Assembly: GCA_025455445.1 (NCBI GenBank)
Contig: JALOMN010000223.1
Span: forward strand, 1 to 7,245
Direction of reading: 5' to 3'
DNA length: 7,245 bases
Origin: Cyclobacteriaceae bacterium
GTDB lineage: Bacteria; Bacteroidota; Bacteroidia; Cytophagales; Cyclobacteriaceae
Positions within the stretch are counted from its first letter, which is position 1. Every line of letters starts with the position of its first letter. The position numbers and the translations under genes were made by a program. Positions 1 through 4,921 of the stretch are shown piece by piece. The notes under the pieces were generated by a model. That model was not told the DNA's origin and ran no database searches. It saw nothing but the letters and a program-made list of their open reading frames with translations.

Positions 1-139
1 AGAGATGAATAGCGGAATAACCGATCACAACCGATTGCAGGAGCTTGCTACACAGATTAAAGACCTTGGAGAACGGATTGATGAATTGACACTTCGCTGG
101 CTGGAACTGACGGAACTGAATAACAGCCTCGGGGATTAA
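1..139 (+). CDS. C-terminal end of a probable ABC-F family ATPase (partial)
   Basis: An open frame enters from the left edge (first full codon at 2) and ends at TAA 137-139, giving 45 residues. The sequence is an amphipathic charged helix, with hydrophobic residues spaced as in a coiled coil (LQELATQIKDLGERIDEL) and the ending RWLELTELNNSLGD. This resembles the C-terminal coiled coil of Uup-type ABC-F proteins, which commonly end in an ERWLEL-like segment. ABC-F proteins are soluble tandem ATPases that act on ribosomes or, for Uup, affect DNA junctions. No nucleotide-binding motif lies inside the window, so the family call rests only on this tail and is an inference; another coiled-coil protein cannot be excluded. 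The next gene starts 75 bases downstream with its own candidate promoter, and no hairpin terminator is seen between them. Confidence 0.55.
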   Translation, partial: EMNSGITDHNRLQELATQIKDLGERIDELTLRWLELTELNNSLGD

Positions 140-183
140 TCGATTCCTTTTATCCGGATTTCGGAATATCTCACTTAAAAGCG

Positions 184-191
184 TACCTTTG
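184..191 (+). promoter_or_regulatory. candidate Bacteroidota -7 box for the sigma factor gene
   Basis: TACCTTTG at 184-191 matches the TAnnTTTG -7 element recognised by the Bacteroidota primary sigma factor. About 20 bases upstream, TTTCG (159-163) is an imperfect match to the TTTG -33 element. Transcription would start around 196-198, leaving a leader of roughly 18 bases before the TTG at 215, which fits the chosen start. This is motif reading only. Confidence 0.45.
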
Positions 192-214
192 ATACAATTA
201 TAATTTTATAAAAA

Positions 215-841
215 TTGAATCAGGCACACGCCATATCTCTTTATCAACCTTTACTGCATCAAATAGCGTATAACCTGTTGCGTTGCAAAGCCGATGCAGA
301 AGACATTGTGCAGGATACATTCGTTAAGTGGCTCAGTATAGATCATAGTAAAATTGAAAATACGAAGGCTTATTTGATTCGATCAGTAACTAATAACTGC
401 CTTAATCATATTAATTCGCTTAAAAGGAAGAAAGAGGAGTACTGGGATGTCTTTCAGCTTTCAGAATTGATGGTAAAGTTCAAAGAATCTGATTTTGCCA
501 ATATTGACTTTGAAAAAGAGCTTTCTGCTGCTTTTAAGTTAATTCACCTAAAGCTAGAGCCCATTGAACGGGCAGCCTACATATTGAAGGAAGTATTTGA
601 TTATGAGTACGATGAGTTGCAAAAAGTGCTCGACAGAAAGGCTGATAATTGCCGACAGATAATAAGCCGTGCGCGTAAAAAATTGAATGAAGAAAGAGAT
701 AAAATCAATTTCAACATCAATTTGCCTGATACTACCAACCTCTTTGAAAGCTTTAAAAAGGCTTGTCACCTGGAAGATGCAAGCGAATTTGTGCAGCAAC
801 TGAAAGCGGATATCAATAGCTCCATTCAACAGAAAAAATAA
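215..841 (+). CDS. ECF sigma factor, SigJ/ECF41-like, with shortened C-terminal domain
   Basis: A 208-residue RNA polymerase sigma factor of the extracytoplasmic-function type. Region sigma-2 spans about residues 8-72, with the core-binding and -10 segment DAEDIVQDTFVKWL at 27-40. Region sigma-4 spans about 113-157 (LEPIERAAYILKEVFDYEYDE, then the helix-turn-helix end NCRQIISRARKKL). The NCRQ..SRAR ending is typical of SigJ/ECF41 proteins. In that group the sigma domains are fused to a SnoaL-like domain of 100 or more residues. Here only about 50 residues follow, including LFESFKKACHLEDASEFVQQL, which resembles the first helices of that domain; the DGGGK-type motif is absent. The linker has EEYWDVFQLSELMV where the family usually has a WLPEP-like motif. 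The start is TTG: an in-frame TAA lies at 209-211 and conserved sequence begins within about ten residues, so no longer start is possible. No anti-sigma gene is adjacent. The next gene is a desaturase with an ECF41-like promoter. Confidence 0.88.
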   Translation: MNQAHAISLYQPLLHQIAYNLLRCKADAEDIVQDTFVKWLSIDHSKIENTKAYLIRSVTNNCLNHINSLKRKKEEYWDVFQLSELMVKFKESDFANIDFEKELSAAFKLIHLKLEPIERAAYILKEVFDYEYDELQKVLDRKADNCRQIISRARKKLNEERDKINFNINLPDTTNLFESFKKACHLEDASEFVQQLKADINSSIQQKK

Positions 842-854
842 TTTTCCTTCATTC

Positions 855-880
855 TGTCACAAACTCAAAGTGACATTGTC
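855..880 (+). promoter_or_regulatory. candidate ECF41-type promoter upstream of the desaturase
   Basis: TGTCACA at 855-861, 15 bases, then TGTC at 877-880. I recall ECF41 sigma factors using a -35 TGTCACA and a -10 CGTC about 16 bases apart, so this is a full -35 match and a three-of-four -10 match with spacing one base short. It starts 13 bases after the stop of an ECF41-like sigma gene and ends 57 bases before the desaturase start, as expected for a sigma factor and its target. TGTCAC alone occurs by chance, so position and spacing carry the call. Confidence 0.5.
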
Positions 881-887
881 TTACAGT

Positions 888-912
888 TAATCGGCCGGAA
901 AAGCCGGGATTA
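888..912 (+). other. hairpin in the predicted desaturase mRNA leader
   Basis: TAATCGGC (888-895) pairs with GCCG-gg-ATTA (903-912), giving eight base pairs with a two-base bulge around the loop CGGAAAA. It begins almost exactly where a transcript from the promoter at 855-880 would begin. It could protect the 5' end of the desaturase mRNA. Alternatively it attenuates read-through from the sigma gene, although no U-run follows, so it is not a standard intrinsic terminator. Confidence 0.35.
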
Positions 913-937
913 TTGTAAACCTTAACCTACCTGTTGC

Positions 938-1708
938 ATGAAGGCAATTCTGATTTTTTTTATCGCCCATTGGTATCTTTCTCTCTTTTTTCAAACATTT
1001 TTTCTCCATCGCTATGCCTCACATAAGGCATTCACGATGAATAAGTTCACTGAGAAAGTGTTCTTCGTACTTACCTGGATTTTTCAGGGTTCCAATTACC
1101 TGAGTCCATTTGGATATGGCACCATGCACCGCATGCACCATGCCTATGCTGACACTGAAAACGATCCGCATTCACCCATGTATGATGAAACCATATGGAA
1201 TATGATGTGGAAAACAAAAACTATTTATTCTGATATATCCAGCGGTCGTATGGTGCCGGATAAACGCTTTACGGATGGTGTGCCACGTTGGGATGCATTC
1301 GATAAGATTGCGCGTTCATGGCCCTCACGTCTTTTCTGGGGAGCATTATATGTGGCATTCTACATTCAATTTGCTACCGCCTGGTGGTTATGGTTGTTGT
1401 TACCGCTTCAGTTTTTAATGAGCCCGATTCACGGTGCAATCATTAACTGGTTCGCTCATAAATATGGTTATGTAAACTTTATTGTAAAGGATACTTCAAA
1501 AAACTTTTTACCTGTTGATTTCCTGATGATGGGCGAGAGCTATCACAATAATCACCATAAGTTTGGCTCGCGCGCTAACTTTGGCGGCATCCGTTGGCAT
1601 GAAATTGATCCTACTTATTTAGTAATTAAGGGATTGGATAAACTGGGTATCATCCACATCGTTCGCCAGAAAGAAGTAAACATGGAGCCAGTTAAGAAGG
1701 CAGCCTGA
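938..1708 (+). CDS. membrane fatty acid (acyl-CoA type) desaturase
   Basis: A 256-residue integral membrane di-iron desaturase of the delta-9/stearoyl-CoA type, which introduces a double bond into acyl chains using oxygen and electrons from a redox partner. The three histidine boxes are intact: HRYASH (24-29), HRMHH (64-68, followed by AYADTENDPHSP) and HNNHH (203-207). NWFAH (170-174) matches the extra Asn/His metal-ligand segment of this family. Hydrophobic membrane segments lie at about 2-23, 41-58 and 132-165. The N-terminus before box 1 is short, as I recall for flavobacterial homologues, so the gene looks complete. The ATG at 938 has no clear Shine-Dalgarno, which is common in this phylum. 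It follows the sigma gene by 96 bases, behind a possible ECF41 promoter and a leader hairpin, and ends before a strong terminator. Regulation of membrane fluidity is the likely role. Substrate and regiospecificity cannot be read from sequence. Confidence 0.93.
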   Translation: MKAILIFFIAHWYLSLFFQTFFLHRYASHKAFTMNKFTEKVFFVLTWIFQGSNYLSPFGYGTMHRMHHAYADTENDPHSPMYDETIWNMMWKTKTIYSDISSGRMVPDKRFTDGVPRWDAFDKIARSWPSRLFWGALYVAFYIQFATAWWLWLLLPLQFLMSPIHGAIINWFAHKYGYVNFIVKDTSKNFLPVDFLMMGESYHNNHHKFGSRANFGGIRWHEIDPTYLVIKGLDKLGIIHIVRQKEVNMEPVKKAA

Positions 1709-1727
1709 TTCGTTATAAAAAATTAGT

Positions 1728-1761
1728 AAATAGCCACCTTAATAGGGTGGCTATTTTTTTT
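1728..1761 (+). terminator. intrinsic terminator after the desaturase, probably bidirectional
   Basis: AAATAGCCACC (1728-1738) and GGTGGCTATTT (1746-1756) form a perfect 11-bp stem with a 7-base loop. A run of eight T at 1754-1761 overlaps the end of the stem. It lies 19 bases after the desaturase stop. On the minus strand the same hairpin is followed by ACTAATTTTTT, so it may also end the convergent thioesterase transcript. Confidence 0.9.
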
Positions 1762-1830
1762 ATGTATGAAAGTTGAATCGAAATGGGATTTGACTGAATT
1801 TCTATGAGTATCAATTTTTTCACATCGCTA

Positions 1831-2223
1831 TTAAATTCCTTTTAGCAAATTGATTACATGCTCTTCCACGCGTTTAGGTCGGAAGGTAATAGCATCCAGT
1901 TGACACCAGATTGTTTTTGCTTTCGCAATAAGTTGGCCGCTGGTTTTATGTGTTAATTCAACAAATCGTATTGAACGCGCGCCATTGGTTTCGCCAACCC
2001 AGGTGGTTGCTATAAGCTCATCACCGGCAAAGGCCGGGCGCAGGTAATCTATTTCATGGCGCATCACTACCCATACACTTTGCTTTTTTATATCCTCAGA
2101 GACTATTTCATTCCAGTGTGCATTTGCCGCTTCCTGCACATAGCGTACATACACCACATTGTTTACATGGCCGAGTTCATCAATGTCATCATGGCTTACG
2201 CGGAGTGTGTGGATAAATCGCAT
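1831..2223 (-). CDS. acyl-CoA thioesterase, hotdog fold (4HBT/YbgC-FadM-like)
   Basis: A 130-residue single-domain hotdog protein. The N-terminal signature DIDELGHVNNVVYVRYVQEA (residues 13-32) carries the catalytic Asp15 and the GHVNN turn of the 4-hydroxybenzoyl-CoA thioesterase family. The following RHEIDYLRPAFAGDEL segment is the usual second strand with a product- and dimer-interface loop. Such enzymes hydrolyse acyl-CoA thioesters in the cytoplasm; the acyl chain preferred here is unknown. Length is normal for YbgC/FadM-like proteins (about 130-150). The ATG at 2223 is the natural start, since an upstream ATG at 2235-2233 in the same strand meets a stop within four codons. The gene is divergent from the DEAD-box helicase (gap of 75 bases to the first possible helicase start) and convergent with the desaturase across a shared hairpin. 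A role in fatty acid turnover beside the desaturase is possible, but the two genes are not co-transcribed. Confidence 0.9.
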   Translation of the reverse strand: MRFIHTLRVSHDDIDELGHVNNVVYVRYVQEAANAHWNEIVSEDIKKQSVWVVMRHEIDYLRPAFAGDELIATTWVGETNGARSIRFVELTHKTSGQLIAKAKTIWCQLDAITFRPKRVEEHVINLLKGI

Positions 2224-2238
2224 TATGAAATTGTCATA

Positions 2239-2246
2239 CGAAGGTA
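2239..2246 (-). promoter_or_regulatory. weak candidate -7 box for the thioesterase
   Basis: On the minus strand this reads TACCTTCG, one base from TAnnTTTG, 15 bases upstream of the ATG. The expected -33 position reads TTTT rather than TTTG. If used, the leader would be about 10 bases or less. Confidence 0.25.
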
Positions 2247-2294
2247 CTTGTTTACGCGCTTATTGTTAAAACCGGTTAATTGAATTATTCTCAC

Positions 2295-2302
2295 TACCTT
2301 GC
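2295..2302 (+). promoter_or_regulatory. weak candidate -7 box overlapping the first possible helicase start
   Basis: TACCTTGC resembles the Bacteroidota TAnnTTTGC element with one T missing. It overlaps the TTG at 2299. If this is the promoter, the mRNA begins near 2307 and translation must start further down, at the TTG at 2353. No convincing -33 element is seen at the normal distance. Confidence 0.25.
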
Positions 2303-3600
2303 AGCACCAGAGCAATTGCGCCTGTGTAATTAATGACCAACCTGATTGTAATTTGACTTTTCACGATTTCCCTTTCGATTCGCGCCTTCATGACGGTCTC
2401 GATTCAATGGGCTTTTCAAAGCCCACACCCATTCAAGAATTAGCGATACCCGCCATATTGCAGAAGAAAGATTTGATAGCTTGTGCCCAGACTGGCACTG
2501 GAAAAACGGCCGCTTATGTGTTACCCATTCTGAGCAATATAGTTAACTCTGAAAAGCGAAATCTTAATACCGTAATCATTGCGCCCACGCGTGAACTTGC
2601 CCAACAAATCGATCAGCAGATTGAGGGCTTCTCTTATTTTCTAGGTGTGAGCTCAATTGCAATTTATGGTGGTGGTGATGGTTCTGCCTGGGACCAACAG
2701 AAGCGTGCCATGGAAGGGGGCGTGGATATCATCATCGCGACACCCGGCCGCCTCATTGCACAAATGGCTATGGGTACGATTCGTTTTGAACATGTTGAGC
2801 ACCTCGTATTGGATGAAGCCGACCGCATGCTGGATATGGGCTTTTATGAAGATATTCTCCGCATCATTAAAGAACTGCCGGTAAAACGTCAAACATTATT
2901 TTTCTCTGCTACCATGCCACCTAAGATTCGCGCCCTGGCCAACCGAATCTTAAAAGATCCGGTGGAGATAAATATTGCAATATCAAAACCAGCGGAAGGT
3001 ATACTGCAGCAGGCATACATGGTGCATAATGAGCAAAAAGATAAGTTGATTGATTATCTGCTGAAGGATAAGACATATAACAGCGTGTTGATTTTTGCAT
3101 CTACCAAAGACAACGTGAAGAAGCTCGATCGCAACCTACACCGTCTGGGTTTAAGAGCTAAGGCGATTCATTCTGACCTCGAGCAGAATGAACGCGAAAA
3201 TGTGTTGCGTGAATTTAAAAACAAACAACTATCGATTTTAATAGGAACGGATGTGCTTTCACGAGGAATTGATGTAGAAGGAATTGATCTGGTAATTAAT
3301 TATGATGTACCACCCGATCCGGAAGACTACATCCATCGCATAGGTCGCACAGCGCGGGCTGCCACTACGGGCACTGCTATTACCTTTATTAATGAAATGG
3401 AACAGCGTAAGTTTTTCAGGATAGAAAGTTTGATTGGTAAAGAAGTTCCTAAGATGCCTCTGGCACCGGAGTTGGGCGTGGGCCCAGCCTACAATCCGGA
3501 AGCAAGAAGACCTACCAGTGAAAATAAAAGACCTGATCAAGGCAGAAAGCCAAGTCGATGGAAGGGCAAAAGGCCTTCGAATAATAAGCCTCGATCATGA
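2299..3600 (+). CDS. DEAD-box ATP-dependent RNA helicase, RhlE-like
   Basis: A 433-residue DEAD-box helicase if counted from TTG 2299. All motifs are present and intact: Q motif with TPIQ (43-46), motif I AQTGTGKT (63-70), Ia PTRELAQ (96-102), Ib TPGR (148-151), II DEAD (172-175), III SAT (203-205), IV LIFAST (264-269), V TDVLSRGID (317-325) and VI HRIGRTARA (346-354). A basic, disordered tail of about 35 residues (about 400-433, rich in R, K, P, S and N) follows the second RecA domain, as in RhlE/CsdA-like proteins, and probably binds RNA nonspecifically. It unwinds RNA duplexes using ATP, typically in ribosome assembly, mRNA decay or cold growth. The frame is open only back to TGA 2281-2283. 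The family N-terminus normally begins with a segment like MTFxxL, which matches a start at TTG 2353 (LTFHDFPFD), giving 415 residues; I prefer that start. The stop lies 11 bases from the convergent ceramidase stop. Confidence 0.95.
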   Translation: MQHQSNCACVINDQPDCNLTFHDFPFDSRLHDGLDSMGFSKPTPIQELAIPAILQKKDLIACAQTGTGKTAAYVLPILSNIVNSEKRNLNTVIIAPTRELAQQIDQQIEGFSYFLGVSSIAIYGGGDGSAWDQQKRAMEGGVDIIIATPGRLIAQMAMGTIRFEHVEHLVLDEADRMLDMGFYEDILRIIKELPVKRQTLFFSATMPPKIRALANRILKDPVEINIAISKPAEGILQQAYMVHNEQKDKLIDYLLKDKTYNSVLIFASTKDNVKKLDRNLHRLGLRAKAIHSDLEQNERENVLREFKNKQLSILIGTDVLSRGIDVEGIDLVINYDVPPDPEDYIHRIGRTARAATTGTAITFINEMEQRKFFRIESLIGKEVPKMPLAPELGVGPAYNPEARRPTSENKRPDQGRKPSRWKGKRPSNNKPRS

Positions 3601-3611
3601 TTCTGTTAAGA

Positions 3612-4460
3612 TTACTTGCTGAGTAATTTGTTAATCATTTCTGCAAAGTAATTGCCGTAGTGCGGACCGACCCAATTGAGGGTCATTACTTCTTCTTTTT
3701 TTTCAGTTTCGTAGTGCGCATCTTCTGTAATGTAACCTGCATAATCTCCGTTGAAGCTGGTGATGATTACTTCCTTATTTTGTTGGGCTGCAATTTCAGC
3801 AATATGATTCACATACACTTCGCCTGAAAAATCGCAGGGAGTGCCAATCATTACAATATCATTTAGTTGCAGATAAGTGAGTTCGCCTTGCAGCGGATTA
3901 ACCAACCATCGGAAAACCCAATCCCGAAGTTTCCAGTTTTTGGAAATACGCAATTGTGAGGAACCAAAGCGGATCGGAATATGACGGGCAAAAACGGCAA
4001 CTGAATCCTGAACGTTACTGATGGATGCTTGTTGGATTTTATGGCTAAGCACACTGCCTGCTTCTGCGATGGCATCATATTCAGTAGCATGAATTCCTGC
4101 AAGCCGGTGGCTGCCCACCATACCAGCCATAAACATATTAAACTGAGTAGCGCTGTTAAGTGAATCAATCAGCGCAGCCGGATAATCACCCGAAAGATTT
4201 TTATCGTGTTTGCTGATGTTGGTTGCATGCGCACTAAAGGTAATGAGTTGCGCGGTGCTGCTATCTGATCTTACTAATTTAATTCCTCTGAGTATACCAT
4301 CATGCGGAGCATTTTTTACGAGGCGATTCTCAGCATATTCATGGGCATCACTTTGCCAGTAAGCAATTTTAGATTCTTTCAAATCCTTTTCAATTGTCTG
4401 TATGGCATTGGTGATATTTTGAGAAGCAAATTCTACCCATTGGGGATTGTAATTACCCAA
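3612..4460 (-). CDS. C-terminal fragment of the ceramidase-like protein
   Basis: This frame gives 282 residues if a TTG at 4460 is used. That TTG has no independent support, and the true junction to the upstream frame is probably GNYNPQWVE immediately after it. It holds FSAHAT (75-80), LSGDYP (89-94), the VGS segment (115-117) that may contain the nucleophilic serine, GTPCDFSGE (206-214) and NGDYAGYITEDAHYE (237-251). The coding sequence is clean over 280 codons with family motifs intact, so any inactivation is recent. It overlaps the N-terminal fragment by 28 bases in another frame and ends 11 bases from the helicase stop. Confidence 0.7.
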   Translation of the reverse strand: MGNYNPQWVEFASQNITNAIQTIEKDLKESKIAYWQSDAHEYAENRLVKNAPHDGILRGIKLVRSDSSTAQLITFSAHATNISKHDKNLSGDYPAALIDSLNSATQFNMFMAGMVGSHRLAGIHATEYDAIAEAGSVLSHKIQQASISNVQDSVAVFARHIPIRFGSSQLRISKNWKLRDWVFRWLVNPLQGELTYLQLNDIVMIGTPCDFSGEVYVNHIAEIAAQQNKEVIITSFNGDYAGYITEDAHYETEKKEEVMTLNWVGPHYGNYFAEMINKLLSK

Positions 4461-4894
4461 CCATTATGTGTATGTGTGGCGCTGAGATAGAGAAAGGGTG
4501 CTTTTGATTTTTGACTTAATTGCTGAAATAATTTTTCTTTTAAGGCCGAAGGGAATAATAGCAAGTCTACACTAATCAGATAGATGGGTTGATTATCTAT
4601 ATGCAATACAACGATGCGTGCATATAAACTGTCATGGATTCCTTCATAGTGATCGCGCATGCGATAACCGGCCATGGGCATTACGTAATTGGGTGTAATA
4701 GAAACTTTGCTCCAGCCGGCCCGAATGATGTGTTTAGAGGAAGGTGTAATTCTGAATGTATCGAGTTGGGCTATCATTTCTTTATAAAATGATTGTTCAG
4801 CTAGCGGAGTTCGATCAATAGGTCCCACTAATGAGAGGCCTATAAGCAAAATGATACACGAGATGATTAGTAAAGATTTTATCCAACTTCGCAT
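4433..4894 (-). CDS. N-terminal fragment of the ceramidase-like protein
   Basis: This frame gives 153 residues from ATG 4894; a TTG at 4900 in the same frame is possible but less likely. It contains the signal anchor (SLLIISCIILLIGLSLV), the conserved entry to the catalytic domain (AGWSKVSITP at 59-68, MAGYRMRD at 74-81), the VDLLLFP strand and the metal-binding THTH at 140-143. After Trp146 it reads seven out-of-frame residues (VITIPNG) and stops at 4435-4433. On its own it lacks most metal ligands and cannot be an active enzyme. Confidence 0.7.
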   Translation of the reverse strand: MRSWIKSLLIISCIILLIGLSLVGPIDRTPLAEQSFYKEMIAQLDTFRITPSSKHIIRAGWSKVSITPNYVMPMAGYRMRDHYEGIHDSLYARIVVLHIDNQPIYLISVDLLLFPSALKEKLFQQLSQKSKAPFLYLSATHTHNGWVITIPNG

Positions 4895-4921
4895 AATCAA
4901 CTCTTTGTTGCGTTCAGATGA

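Larger units (their letters stand above)
3612..4894 (-). pseudogene. neutral ceramidase-like protein, interrupted by a frameshift near 4456
   Basis: Two overlapping minus-strand frames together encode one protein of about 427 residues related to neutral/alkaline ceramidases, zinc amidases that release the fatty acid from ceramide-like lipids. A membrane-spanning signal anchor is at residues 7-24, so the enzyme should face the periplasm or sit at the envelope. The upstream frame carries the first metal motif ATHTHNG (139-145). The downstream frame carries SAHAT with GDYP (second His), GTPCDFSGE (likely Glu ligand) and NGDYAGYITEDAHYE (likely Tyr ligand). One added base in the CCC run at 4456-4458 would restore the reading NGWGNYNPQWVE. 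Family members normally have GPGG or GGW after THTHxG, so a slightly larger deletion is also possible. The C-terminal Ig-like domain of the 600-700-residue bacterial ceramidases is absent, as in other short homologues. ATG 4894 follows AAAGAG and lies 27 bases after the OmpA-family stop, indicating an operon. Confidence 0.75.

Noticed and set aside
554..829. Minus-strand open frame of 91 codons across the sigma gene
   Set aside because: It lies entirely within a well-supported sigma factor gene, shows no domain features and looks like a shadow frame.
842..937. Possible continuation of the sigma factor's SnoaL-like domain past its stop through a frameshift at the poly-A run near 832-838
   Set aside because: The +1 frame I read through the gap shows no DGGGK-like or other domain motif and soon meets a stop, and the gap instead holds a promoter-like motif and a hairpin.
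831..1708. Sigma gene and desaturase as a simple two-gene operon
   Set aside because: Not excluded, but the 96-base gap with its own promoter-like motif and leader hairpin makes separate initiation of the desaturase the better reading.
3609..3629. ATTACT-TGCTG-AGTAAT hairpin at the helicase/ceramidase junction as a terminator
   Set aside because: Only six Watson-Crick pairs, nearly all A-T, inside the last codons of the ceramidase gene and with no real T-run. Too weak to call.
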